Shown piece after piece: positions 34,430 to 47,200 of a DNA stretch of 64,000 nt. The stretch covers positions 26,248,190 to 26,312,189 of the forward strand of contig OZ038495.1 in the NCBI GenBank assembly GCA_964036315.1. Reading direction: 5' to 3'. Numbering within the stretch: position 1 is the first letter of the stretch; the number at the start of each line of letters is the position of its first letter. Origin of the DNA: Acanthosepion esculentum (lineage: Eukaryota; Mollusca; Cephalopoda; Sepiida; Sepiidae). The notes under the pieces were generated by a model. That model was given only the letters and a program-made list of their open reading frames with translations. It had not been told where the DNA came from and did no database searches. Both the position numbers and the translations under genes were made by a program.

Positions 34430-35995
34430 TTCAAATTGATTGAAATGAGTTTTATTTTTTGTTTTTTATTATCAGTAAAAAAATGTATAAAATCGTCTAT
34501 TTTGACAAATCTGTCAATACAATAATTCTCTTTATTCAAACATCTTTCAAAAATAAAATATGCTTTTCTGAAACTTTATTTTAGGAAGGTTAGCTGATTT
34601 AATGCTTAATTAATCTAATTTGAAACAAATATTACTTTTAGTTTAAAATATCACAGAAAAGCATTTTTAAACTAGATGTGTGATTTTATGAGGTATTGAC
34701 ATCTTTGTCGATAGACTTGTGTTTGGGGATTTTTTTCTCCTTAGAAAAATTCCTGCATAACAATAACAATTACTTGATGAATATAATGTGAAAGCCTTTA
34801 TTTAATTTTTTTTAACTACCCAGTAATCTTAAAAAATTTTAGAAAATATTCTAAGCAATCTAATATTTTATTGAATTTTTAGGTATTTTGGCTTTATAGT
34901 ATAACTTGTGAAGGTGCTTGTTGAGAAAATGTTAGAAAATTGCCAATAAATTTTAACTTTACTATAGTTATTGCTTTTATTTTCTGCTAATGTTGCATTT
35001 GAACATCTGTATTTACACAAATTAACATATTTATACACAAAATAAATTCAAAATTCTTTTTAAAATATTGGGGATTGTTGAATTGCAGTGAGCTTTTCCA
35101 TTTATGATTAGTAAATACAGTTTTAATTTAATAACAATATCACTTAACTCCTATAAATTAACATTTAAAAGTTTATAAATTATTCTAATTAAAATTTAAA
35201 AAAAAATGTTAGCACTTTTTTCAAAAATTTAAAAATTGTAAAAATAGTGTCCATAATATATTTTATACATAAAATCAATTAAAGAGATAACTGGCATCCA
35301 TTAAACGTGGCATGTGGAACTAGAACAGTCTACCCCAGTGAGCGAAAAATAAAGGGTTCAGTTCGACATTCCAACCACCTGAAGAAGGCTGGAGCGTACA
35401 ACGGCTGAAACATTGTAATAAATATGGCGACAAAGATGTCTGAATAATGTAAATAATGAAAATCAATTAAGTTTTTCTAATTAAATAATGTCTTAGTTTT
35501 ACTCCATTTTCATTTTAAGATTCAGAGCAGGTTTTCTGTAATTTTGGTCCTGTTTGACAAAAAAATATTCACAATTTAAATTCTTTGAGGACTTATTCTT
35601 ATAACTAATATTAAGTGCTACAAAAAAGAAATTCTCAATTTCATAAAATTAAGTGAGGGGTTAATAGCTGTAAACCAAAATTTTTACAAAGAGTTTTGAA
35701 AAAAAGGAGCATGTAAAAAAAAAAAAAACAAAAAAAAAACTTCATTTGTGAATTAGTCCTGAAAGTTTAACTTAAATCTGACAATTATCCAATTTTTTGC
35801 AAGAAGACACTAAAATTTCTTGTACTAATAATTTAAGATACAATGCTGATGCTGGAAAAACAATCAGAAAAATCCATTGATCTTTCCTCTTAATAATTAC
35901 AAATATTTTGATGATAAAACTTTGTTTTTAAGTTTAGGGCATCTTTTTTTGTCATGTATGCTAATTTTTAAGTGAATCTTTGGAGATATATATTA
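34430..35995. repeat. Copy of the AT-rich (hAT-like) non-coding element family
   Basis: Shares with 39315-40708 the segment TTCTGAAACTTTATTT and TTAGCTGATTTAA near the left part and the CATCTTTTTTTGTCATGTATGC / AAGTGAATCTTTGGAG segment at the right end. No coding capacity. The 176-bp element at 35283-35458 is nested in it. Confidence 0.55.
35283..35458 (+). mobile_element. 176-bp SINE-like element with hammerhead-like core, bounded by 12-bp duplications
   Basis: AAAATCAATTAA occurs at 35271-35282 and 35459-35470, bounding the element exactly. It contains a box-B-like AGTTCGACATTCC and, further on, CUGAAGA (35379-35385) and GAAAC (35407-35411) separated by 21 nt that can form a short imperfect stem, then a GUA triplet. 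The same element occurs at 9099-9285 (-) and, partially, at 9583-9697 (+). Arms equivalent to a stable hammerhead stem I were not found, so catalytic ability is doubtful. Confidence 0.75.
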
Positions 35996-37356
35996 AAGCA
36001 ACTATTTTTTCACTGAATCACTATTGTTTATGCAGTGATTTTGTTTCAAAATAGAAAACTACCTGTAAAAATAGTTCTGTTTGTTTTATGATTATTTGGA
36101 ATTTTTCTGTAATAAGCACCCAATGAGTTTTTCTGTTGTGTTCAGTTCTTTAGCATAACATTTTTGCATTTGTTACCAACAGCCAGATTTCAAATATATA
36201 TATATATATGCCTCTGATTTTTGAAGTAAGAATAAAACATGTTCAGTTATTAGAACAATCTCATTCTCTTTCCCTTTTCCAATTTGCTTATTGATTTTTT
36301 TTTTTTTTTTTTAAATTGTCAATATGTATTTTCAAAAATTTAAGGTTACCAGTGCACAAATCTTTGAATTTAAAAACTTTATAAAATCTCAGCACATTAT
36401 TACAGTCATTGATTTATCTTGAAGTTCAATTTGTAATTTTTGTCTTAAGTTGAATGGGGGGAAATAGAATGGGGGACACAAACCAAATTTGTAATTCATA
36501 GTTAATTCCTTTTAAATTGGTTACCTATAGATTAAACACCTGGTTTCCAAAACACCCAAGACATTTGTAGTTATGGAAAAACCCAGGATGAAACACAAAG
36601 AACCAGATAGACTACATAACAATCACATGAGACTCAGAAATGCAGTTTTACACTCTAAAACCTATCCAAGCACCAACTGTGTAAGTAACTGCCATCCTAT
36701 GCAAAGAAATCCAAAGCAATGTCTAAAATACAATTCAGCAGACTTTAGGATGACTCAATTTTCAGATATATATTGGCAGTTCAGAGTAAATATAAAAGCT
36801 TAAAAGAGGTTTGGAATTCAAATTCAACACTTTAAGGGAAGCTCTAGTGACATCAGTGAATGAGATGAACCCAAGAAAGAGAGACAGAAAAAAAAGAGGA
36901 TAACAAATGAAATTAACCAATTGATGAAAAAGAAACAGTAAATGGTGCCAATAAATAGCACAGAATATAGAATATTAAACAAAAACATTATATACAAATG
37001 CAAGCAGGTAAAAGATGAATGGCCCCATGATAAGTGTGTAGAAATTAAACTGGAACATAAATACAGTAGGTAGACATAAAGTGATAAAAGAAATAAGAGG
37101 ACAAAATACATGCTGCTCAACAAGATGCATAAAATATAAAAATGGAATGTTTGTAATAGAGAAAGGAAAGGTAACTCTGAGATGGAACAAATACATCAGA
37201 GAACCCTTCCATGACAAGAGAGAGAAACCTATAATACATTAAAATATAGAATGATTTATAATGCTAAAGTTTGATACTGGCTAAGATGAGCAGAAACAAA
37301 AGCATCTGGGCTAGATGGGATTGTAATAGAGATGTTTAGCTTTAGCTCATAATAAA

Positions 37357-38282
37357 TTAGCAGTATAACCCGTCTTTGACTGGGTCTTTCATTACTGGGA
37401 ATTTTTAATGTTCATTTGGAGCAGTTTGTTTAAAGTCAGCCCACCTGAAAATCAATATTAGTAACAACAATTGGGTGCAACTGTGGCGCATCTCCAAATG
37501 AGGGGTGGCCCTGAAAGGGGCCGTTTTTGCATTCTCAATCTTGTTTCAGCCTCATGCATAGCAGCAGTTGAAGAGGAATTTCTCCTTAACCATTCATTCC
37601 TTTGATCATCAGTTTCAGCCTTGCGCACAGAAGTGTTCAGGTATGCTCTTCTGGAAAGACGATGGCTACATTGATCTTTGCACTTACTGGCTCTGATTGA
37701 AGCATTCCGAGAGGGGTGAACTGAATGTTCTAAAGACAATGCGTTATCTCTTATTTGCATGGTGGACCTGGCGGTAGTGGTTTTGTGACCTAGGCAAGTT
37801 ATTTTCGTTGGTGGCATGACTTAGGCAAGTATGAATTGCCAAATGGAATGTGTGTAGGCAAATACTCGAAGAGAACGCCTTTAAGCAACAGGGATCACTA
37901 AGCTCAAATAACTTTAGGAAAGGTTGGAAAAGTAAATGTTGAGTAATAAAAAAGCAAGCTTACTTATTACTATGGTGAATGCAATGCAAAAACTGGCAGG
38001 ACAATAAAAACATCTAAATTGGGAATGGCTATAAATGACAACGAAAGCAACACCTTAAAACTGTAGTAGTAGGCTTTATTCAATGGAAAAGGTAACCTCA
38101 CTTGAGAGATTGAATGCTTGGCCAAGAGAAGGGGATGTGTAATTTGGACTCAAAACCGGCACTGAAGAATTATCTATCAAACAAAAAAAATTTCATTGAA
38201 ATCGGATGAAAACTGTGGAAATGCATAAACAACATTCAATCACGCACACACACACACACATTTTGAAAATTATAGATATAGA
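37357..38282 (-). mobile_element. Short, internally deleted Helitron (926 bp)
   Basis: On the - strand the element starts with TCTATATCTATAATTTT (38282 downward), followed by a GT-rich tract and the segment TTTCATCCGATTTCAATGAA common near Helitron 5' ends. It ends with a hairpin (ACCC-A-GTC AAA GAC-GGGT) followed seven bases later by CTAA at 37360-37357. The flanking bases are A before TC and T after CTAA, the standard A|T target, with no target duplication. It sits inside the RTE-like LINE, whose RT sequence continues on the other side. It carries only an N-terminal coding remnant and lacks Rep and helicase domains. Confidence 0.78.
37458..37817 (-). pseudogene. N-terminal remnant of a Helitron protein
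   Basis: A 119-codon frame begins MPPTKITCLGHKTTT and contains Arg/Ala/Ser-rich repeats such as RKAETDDQRNEWLRRNSSST. Such basic repeats (..ETDEQRxxRLRRN..) are familiar from the N-terminal region of Helitron-encoded proteins. No Rep HUH motif or SF1 helicase motif is present in the 926-bp element, so it is not autonomous. Family assignment is from pattern recognition and from its position inside the Helitron ends. Confidence 0.6.
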
Positions 38283-39314
38283 TTAAATAGATAGATGATA
38301 GTGGTGACATACTGGAAGACCTTAGTAGATTCATTTTCATAGTGGTACCTAAGAAGCCAATTCAACAGGACAGTCATATATTTATAGGCCATAAAAGTAA
38401 GCTTATTATTCAGATTCTGATAAATAAAGCTCATAACAGAATTATACCAGAAACAGTCTAAGAACAGTGCAGCTTTTTCAATACACTGGAACAAGAAATA
38501 CAATCTTAGAATCCTATCAGAGCAAATAATACAAATGCAGAAAGACCTATTTCATAGATTATGCAAAAGTATTTGATAAGATACAAGGCAAAATGGAATT
38601 GTTAGAAAAGCTTAATTTATTTGAGAATGACATGAGAATAAACTGCAACATTTGCCGAGAACAAACTGCTTGTCAATAGAAAATGATTTGTGCCTATCAA
38701 ATTAGAAAGAGGTGTGAGACAAGGATACATCTTCTCACCTGATTTATTCAGCTTATACAGTGAGGTGATAGCAAGAGAATTTGAAGATCTACCACAATTT
38801 ATCATCAGTTGATACAATCTTAGTAATATAAGATATAAAGATAACAATGTTGACAGACTTGAAAAGAAACTGCAAAAACTACTGAACAAGATAATAAAGG
38901 AAAGAGGATTATTGTGAGAAGACAGAATGTATAGTTATCAGGAAGAGGGACATCCCAAGGTTTGAGCTACAAATTGGGACCTCACAATAAAGCAGGTACA
39001 GACATTCAATTATCTGGTTAGTGCAGTAACATGATGTAAAATGTAAAACGGAAATTCGATGGTGTACCGAAGTAGTGAAAGATGTCAGCCAGAAACTAAG
39101 CTAATACTTGCATATCTATCCTCCAATATGTCAGTGAATTCTGGACAAACTCCTTACAGATGAAGAGAAAAATTGAGGCAACAGATGTGGTTCTACAGAA
39201 GAATACTGAGAATACCATAGATGGAACATGTAAGCAACAAGGAAGTTGGAAACAAAATGACATTTATACTTAGAAACACAAAGAGACAGTTAACATTTTT
39301 GGGACACATAATGA

Positions 39315-40708
39315 TAGGTATCAAAAATTAGTGAAGGTACCTAACTGGTTTAAAATGAATTTTTATAAAAGAAAAAAAGCTTTCTTTTTAAATGAAAGCT
39401 AAAGGATTAAATTTATTATTTCCAGTAAACAAAATATTCTGTTGTATTCCAAACAGAAATTATATTGTTTGGAATCGATTTATTTATTTGTTTTTTTTTT
39501 TTTTTATAAATCTTCCAAAGATAAAATATATATTTCTGAAACTTTATTTGAGGAATATTAGCTGATTTAAACTATAATTAGTCTGATTTGATAAAAAATT
39601 ATTTGCTTTAAGTTTAAAGTAACAGATAAATGTATTTTTAAAACAAAACTGTAGCTGTGTTTGTAACCAACATTGCCATGTTTTACATAATTAACGAAGT
39701 GTTGACAGGTGGTGTTGTAATAATTGTTGTTCTTTGGTGACTTTATTTGTAAAACATAATTTAAGAAAATGATGTGAGCACCTTTTATATATAATTTTTA
39801 AGTACTCAGTAATGTTATAAATATTAGAAAATATTCTCTGTAATCTAATTTTAGGAATGTTGACTTTAAATTTATTATAGTCATTGCTCTTATTTTTTGA
39901 TAATGTCGTGTATGGTTAACCATACTTTAAAATATGGGCAGGTTACATAATATTTTATACATAAAAAAAAAAAATTAAAATTGTTTATAAATCTTGGTGA
40001 AAAATGATTTGTATTAAGTGTTTCAATTTTTGATTAGTAAATAAATATAGCTTTCACTTTGATAACCAGATGAAAGTAATGCAGAAGTTTAAAAGATTTA
40101 TAAATAAAAATTAAAAAAGAAAATGAAAACAAGTCTTGTAAAAATTCATTATTTGTCGAAAAAATGTTTTCTTAAAACAATTCTATCCTTAATAAATCTT
40201 ATTTATAAAAGTAATTAAAACCTTAATGTCATAGTTTTATTGCATGTTTTATTTTACGATTCGGAGCAGATTTTCGGGAAATGAGTAGTAGTTTGAAAAA
40301 AAAAATTTACATTCTCCAAGGAGTCAGGCTTTTAACTAAAAAAAAACCCCAAAACAATAAAAGATATTCCAAAATAATTTATTTGTGAATAACAAGTCCT
40401 GAAAGTTTCAATTATATTCGACAATTATTTGAATTTTGCAAAATTTTTCAAATCAATGTGGTTTTCACCTTAAAGAAAAAGATGCGCTAAAACACCAATC
40501 GTAAATATTACGTCGACCGCCGAAGGAAAAAAAAAAAAAAATCAATTTCGAACGTGCTAGAATGGATTAATAAAATAATAAAAACGACTTTGGTATTTGC
40601 TCTTTAATAATAAAAAACATTTTTACGATAAAATTGTGTTTTTATTAATTTGGGGGCCTTTTTTCATCATGCTATGTTGTTTTCTCAGCGAAAAAGTGAA
40701 GTTACCTA
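39315..40708. mobile_element. 1.39-kb non-autonomous DNA transposon (hAT-like, 8-bp TSD)
   Basis: The ends are TAGGTATC (39315) and GTTACCTA (40701-40708), i.e. short inverted termini TAGGTAWC. They are flanked by CATAATGA (39307-39314) and CATAATTA (40709-40716), an 8-bp target duplication with one mismatch. Removing the element rejoins the RTE-like LINE in frame between GHIM and RKEDLENL, which confirms the boundaries. The interior is AT-rich without coding capacity. An 8-bp duplication is characteristic of hAT and some related superfamilies. The superfamily is inferred from that alone. Related copies occupy 32572-33010 and 34430-35995. Confidence 0.72.
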
Positions 40709-43533
40709 CATAATTAGGAAAGAGGATCTGGAGAATTTAACACTCACGGGAAATATTGAAGGCAAGAGACAAAAAAAAACAATGAGTCTGTGTGGATTAT
40801 GATTGGCAGAGCAGGATTGTACAGAGATAGCTACAAAGGAAATAGTTTCAAGTCCGAAAAGAGACACAATAAAAACTAAAAAGCAACTTGTAACTAAAAG
40901 TTTCTTTAGTTTATCAAGATTGTTATAGTCTCAATTTTCTTTTCTCTAGTGGAGGGGAGGGGTATTCTTTACACGTTGGAGAAATAGCCTTATTGAATTT
41001 TTTTTCATACTAGCAATTTATGCTGTCAGAAGTTTAAAAAAAAATCTCAAATCATATCTAGCAAAAAAAAAAACTAAAAAACTTTACCACTTTTACCAAA
41101 TGTTTCTGTGATTTTTCTTATATCTTGCATTTTAAAGTTTCAACTTTACTTTTTTTTTTTTTTTTAACATTTTTCTAAGTAACAGATTTTCTAGTGCAAG
41201 TTTAAAATTTAAAAGTTGGGATCATGACAAACTTAAAAAGTTTGAGAAATGTTAACTAATGAATTAAACAGAAATAATCTTTCTGGTAATTTTTATTTTT
41301 AAAATTTTAACTTTACTTTGAAACCATTTTTCTTTCTTTTTTTTAGTATTTCTTAACGACGCTTTAGGACTAAGAATTTTTGTTTTCTGACAAAGTTTTG
41401 TTCGCAAACAAATGTAAAACTACTAAAAAGTTTTGCCTTTATGGCTTATGTTTTTTCAGTTTTTATGATTAAAATTCTTTTGAATTATAAATGCAGGGTG
41501 ATTTAATGTAAAGTTTGTAAACCTACTATTGTTGGTATTTCAGATTTCTCTTATTTCTATATATTTGTTTCTGTCTTTTTACTGCATCAGTGCTGCTATC
41601 TAAAAATAATGCACCGTTTTATTTTCCATGACTGGCTTGTATGTTGGTCTGTTGAGAAAAGAGTAAAAAAAAAAGTTTTTTTTTTTTTTTTAGTCAGTTG
41701 TGTCAGGGTGTGCGGTGATCATTATATTGAGGGGCTCACACCTCACTTACACATTTTCCACACAAGAATCTTGTGGGTCAGGTTAATCGACTTTTTACAG
41801 TGGCTTTCGCGCAAGGGATACGTGCGATTTCCTCTAACAAAAGAACTACGCCGGCAAACAGGAACTTACTTATCCATATTGAATTATTTTCATTTTTTGT
41901 TCGTATAATACTGAACTGCAATCACGGCTTAGATTGTAAACCTGAAAAAATATCTTGTCAGAAAAAGGCAAAATCTCTTTTGAAGAAAGCGTGAAAAAAG
42001 AATTTTTTTTAAACAAACAATGACAATTTAAAAAAGTCTTGGTTTGGTTCTTAAAAAGGGAAAAAATAGACCTACCCTGATTTGTTCACGGCCAAGAAAT
42101 CTTGGGACCAAAAATACTAAATGCCAAATAATCCTAATGAAAGTAAAAGAAAAGTATGGTGTACATCATTTTCCAATTGTTTTGCGCAGGGAACCCCCTC
42201 CAAAACGTGGACAGCTTCTACATTCACTGATGTTATAGGCTTAGGATGTAAAGTAGGTATCATCAATTTTTGTGCCAATAAATTGTCTTATCAATTACTG
42301 ACTTAAAAAAATCCCTAAAGATTTTTTAACCCTATCTCTCACTTGTGAACCATGATTATTTAGCTACTACCATCTCCCCTCCTCTTGCTGGCATATACTT
42401 ACAGAAAAAAAATCTTTTACCTTGGTAACATGTTTAACGTAATCGTAATGTTAGGGTGCTGTGTGTGCCTGCCGCCGTACATACTCAACCAACCTACCGA
42501 CATAAATGCATATTTAGCTGCTAAATATCTAACTTTTGACAGTTCGCTCCAGTTCTTGCTGGAAAGGCAATACCATTGTAACAACCCATGTTGTCATTCA
42601 CTTTTCGAGGTTGTGCCTGCTGTCGTAGTGTGAGTCTTCTTGTAGAATACTTCTTTTTCGTTATATTTGTTTCTTTTTTTTTGCATTTTTTGTCAGTTTT
42701 TTTTTTTCAATTTTGATTAAATAAGAAAATGTTACAACTTTCTTCCACGACAAAACTGTAACAATAACTTAACTACAAAAAAAGTATATTGTTACAGGTA
42801 CAGCTGATGTATTTTAAGTTGCATGGTTGATTTATGAAGAAAAACATTTTTCTTTTTTAAATTTCAAGAAAAAAAATGAATTAAAACAAAAACACAGACT
42901 GACCGGCTTTTTTATTGTTAGATTTAGAGATCTCTAATCGAAGTCCTTGTAATTTTGATTCCGTTTTAAAAGTCAGCTGCATTTCATGAGGACGTAAATT
43001 TATCACTTTGAAAATTGAGATTACTTGGTTATTCACACTCTGCTTTCATCATCATCCTCAAAAATGTTACCATCCTATTCCTCCACCCATCTTCGCTTAG
43101 TAATAATGATGGGTTTCTAAAAAGTTTTCGTTGGTTTTCTTTTCTCTACAATTTCTTTTTGTAAGTTCAGTTTCAGTAACTTAAAAAAAAAAATTATCTA
43201 ACCTTTTAAAAGTAATTAATATTTTTGCACGTGTACAAATCAAATCTGTCTTTATGGTAACCATTTCTTTCAACCTCCGCATTCTCCAAAAAAGGGTACA
43301 GTTTTCGCTCCTCCTCTCAGCTCGCATGTAGTCACCATAAACGTTCAAGATAATTACTTACTACTATACTTTGTTTTGTCAGTTAACTTATCTTTTTTTA
43401 AAGATTTTCAAATTGTTGATCTATAGTATTGGTATTTTTTTTTTAGAAAACGCTCCCTTCTCAATCTTACATTTTCCAGGACATTTCGCACCCCCTTTTT
43501 TTTCATTTTAGTTAATAATACATATAAATTATA

Positions 43534-43573
43534 AATATTTTCAAAATATACGCAAGTATATTTTGAAAATATT
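43534..43573. repeat. Perfect 18-bp hairpin with GCAA loop
   Basis: AATATTTTCAAAATATAC (43534-43551), loop GCAA, then its exact complement (43556-43573). Outer flanks (AAATTATAAATATT / AAATATTTATAATTT) extend the symmetry with a short asymmetric spacer on the right. Confidence 0.9.
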
Positions 43574-44206
43574 TCTTTGTATTTTTTAAATATTTATAAT
43601 TTATTTTAATTTATATTTATAGCTATTATTTTTTTTTTTTTTTTACATTATAGCAAATTCTTTTTGGCAACTAAAACATTATTAAAGATTTTAAATCTAA
43701 AAATGTATGTAAAATATTTAATTAGGTTTTTTTTATGAAGAAAAACTTTTTTAAATTTCAAGAAAAAAAATGAACTTCAGAGGTAATTTTATCATTATTT
43801 GACTATTTATTAGCAATATTTTTGTGCGTAGCATGTTATTGAAACTTTTAAGACTTTTTAGTTTAAGAACTACATTGTTAGACTAATTCTGTTAATTTCA
43901 AAGGAATTTAAAATGATTTCTTTTACATTCAATAGTTGATTTTAAATGAATCTTTTTAAAAAGAATTTAACTTGTAAACGAAAGTTATCTTAATCTCATT
44001 TTTGTTTCTTAGTCGCTTGTTTGTACACGAAAGGTTGTTAGACTTGTTCGCTTATTCTTCATACTGTACAAAAGAAATGACTCATTAGAAATTACTCATT
44101 TCTAATAAATATTTTTTATTACCTTTTCTTGAGGCTATAGTTTTTTTTTATTTCTTTGTATTTTTTAAATATGATTGACTTATTGACAGGTTTTACCGTT
44201 TTCTTT

Positions 44207-44290
44207 ATGAATTTTCTTCATCCATGCAAATTGCTTTTTACTTTAAATTTTAAAAAGTAAACCAAATTGCCTGGATGAAGAAAAATTCAT
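44207..44290. repeat. 84-bp foldback (about 40-bp arms)
   Basis: ATGAATTTTCTTCATCCATG at 44207 is complementary, with few mismatches, to the segment ending at 44290 (CTGGATGAAGAAAAATTCAT). The arms continue through CAAATTGC/CCAAATTG and TTTTTACTTT/AAAAAGTAAA almost to the centre. It could be a small MITE remnant or a hairpin RNA precursor. There is no evidence of expression. Confidence 0.75.
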
Positions 44291-47200
44291 TTGATTATGG
44301 TTTATTAATTACGCAGATGCATAACGTGAAAGATCCATTCTCTTCGTCTTCTTCAGCTGTGTTGCTTTTTTAAAATCTCTTCAGTCTTCAATTCAGTCAC
44401 CAGTGTAACCTTCGCACTTTGTTGCTCAGTGGCTGTAAGTTGTTGGCAGTGATCTCCTCTTATATCACCAAACTCAGTCTCTCAACGACATAAAACCTAA
44501 TTAATTTACTTATTTTTATTAAAACGATCAGATGAGTTTTACTTTGAATATTTTTTTAAGTGTGTTTATTTGGTACTTTTTATTTTTAGTACTATCCATC
44601 TTATAATTAAAAAAAAAACAACCCAAAAACTCATGCTTTTTAAAAGTCAAAACTCAAACAAAAAAATGCTTTCAAATTTACGAGTTTTTTTTTTTTTTTT
44701 ACATGTTTTTCAAACTGAACTCATCTGTAGATGTTTTCGTGTCGAACGAGCTAGAACGGCTAAGAAGGCATTCATTCTTCTTGAAAATCTCTTAGTCTTC
44801 TTCTTATGGATGCTGACGGTAGTAGTGATGTGATGATGTCTATGGGCTTAAAAAAGAATCATTTGTTGAATTGAAACGTGGTGCTTTTTTTTTGTTTTTT
44901 TGTAAACATTTTAAATTACAAACTTGTGCATTCTTTAGTTAATTTTTTAATTTTTAATGTTTTGAAAGTTTTAATTTGAAATCCCTAATAAAAATTAAAA
45001 ATGTAAATAAAAATTGTGTTTTTAAAAACAGCGTATCTCTCGCTTGTGTGTGTAACTTTACCAAGAATTTATTGAAAATAAATCACAATTTTTTACTACA
45101 GTACTTTGTTTTAATCACTGATGTTCTAAAAATATTTGGCATTGCCCCCCCCCGTTTCACCATTTATTTTGCAACTAAGTGTAGTGTAGCATCATAAAGG
45201 TCATACTTGTTTAAACTTGTAATAATTGTGAGTGAATACATTTGTCGAATTTTACTTCTCACTTGTGTGGCAACTGGACAAAGATGTGTGTTGTATAGTT
45301 ATTATTCACTCAGGTATTTTTTTGCTTTCATTTCATAAATGCAACTAAAATTAGCAATGTATTTTATTTGCAGTTCATTATTATTTTAACCTCCCGATTT
45401 ATCATAAAAAAACAACCCCCTTCTTCTTGTACTCTACGAGACTTGCAAAGAACCACACCTGAACGTAATGCCCCAATTATTTCAATGTTTACATTATTTA
45501 TTTGATGGTAACCATATATGGTTATAAATTGCTGCTGTCGAATTTTTTCGGCCTTTTTTCCCCCCTTTTTTCTTTCTTTCCGAAACCTTTGAACATGATC
45601 ATCGTTTCACTATAATTTGCACATACGAAATGTGTAGGCAGTTGTGACTATTTTGTCTTCATTGCCGTTTCGGTTTACATGTGAAAAATGATAGTCTTTC
45701 TTTAAGCAAGCGCCTAGTTTACTACTTAATAATACTATCACGATGTTTTAAAAGTAAGAAAAAGGAATACCTTAAGTTTTAAAGGTAAATGGTAGAAATT
45801 TTAATATTTTATTTTTAAACATATAAATTTAAAAAATGAGTTGTGTAACTTTTTTTTATCGTAAGATAATTGCAAGAAAAAATAATTACTAAAACTACCT
45901 GACCACCTCATTTCCGAGATATAACTTATTATTAATCTAGTGATATTTATATTCTGTCGTAAGCTCTTCAAAGAATTAATGCTATCAAAAGTTACCTTCT
46001 ATGCGAAACTCGATAAAAAACAAAAAGGCACTTCTAACTATAACAAAACGTGCAATTTATACTACAACAGTATTTTCAGTCCCACGTGGGCAATAAATGC
46101 ATTATCACACAAGCACACACCCTCATTATACCTACTGTTTTTTTAGCATATTTAATAGCTTTTTGTCTCATCAAGTAAAATAAAAATATGATTTTATTTA
46201 ATTGTAAATAACAATAATGGACTATTTCTGAGGTCATGATTTTAAATTGTAAACGTGATAAGTGCTACCCATTTGCCAAAAATAAATGCTAGTAGATTGC
46301 ACGTTTTAGTGAAACTGGAAAACTCTTTTAATTAACTTTATTTACAAATAGATGGCATCTTGTTACAAATTAGTTTGTTCGAAACTGAAAGCTTTTCATT
46401 TTCCTGTTTCTAAATCTTTGGCTTGATATTTTAAAAAAAAAAAATGATTTTTTTTTCTCTTAAGTGAAATATCATAACACTCAAGAGAAAAAAACTTTTT
46501 TTTTTGTAAGATGCGCATTTTTGTTGTCAAAATCTAAAGCTATATTGAATTTTTAGTGTTTTTTTGGTAGCCTTGCCCTTCACTAAAGTTAGCACTGTAA
46601 GTAATTTGTGCATTTGTAAAATTTTCAAAACTTATAGATAGCATGCTGTATCTGACAGATAAGTTAATTTTAACTTCTCGCCTATGTTGGTTAAATTAAT
46701 TTTAATTCTTTCATTTGTCAGCATTGTAAATAATTCCTTAGGTTCTGTGGGTTGATTGCGTTTGCACAGAAGACAATCAAAACATGAAAACTGAAGAGCA
46801 GCTTATTTGGAATAATTTTGGAGTTTCAGAAGCTGATCTTATCGAGTTAAATGCAGGAATTTTGTTCATCAATGTACTTATCCATGATATATGAAAACAA
46901 ATTCATTAATTAAATAATATCACATAAATTCACCAAAAGTCTTTTTTGACCTCCCATTTTGAGTTAAGCCACCAAATGTTCTGTTTACTAATGGGACCAC
47001 AGAGCATTTTTTTTGTTAATTATGAAGTGAAGGGGTTTAATTTTACATTGTAAGTACAATGTTAAAACAAACTTTGTGTCTTTGTTAACTAAACCAAATC
47101 TCTTTTTTGTTTAGTCATATAAAGCTGGAAATGTTCTAGTCAGAAACCAAAAATTCAAAAATGTCTATATCTTTTGTGAAATCTCTCCCAGAAATTAAAT

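Larger units (their letters stand above)
36600..40870 (+). pseudogene. RTE-like LINE remnant split by two nested insertions
   Basis: The linker before RT is readable as TCCSTRCIKYKNG and LRWNKYIREPFHD (about 37105-37215). RT motifs follow: KASGLDGIVIEMF (about 37295-37335), then, beyond the Helitron, GDILEDLSRFIFIVVPKKP (about 38300-38360), IDYAKVFDK (about 38555), KTECIVI and RKRDIPRFELQIG (about 38920-38980), and after another break LENLTLTGNIEGKR (about 40731-40772). The last block directly continues the sequence GHIM that ends at 39314, so it was one element before insertion. The YADD box is lost (SVDTIL), and stops are frequent. Confidence 0.85.

Noticed and set aside
36824..37217. 99- and 80-codon - strand hydrophobic frames
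   Set aside because: They are antisense to the linker region of the RTE-like LINE, where + strand similarity is readable.
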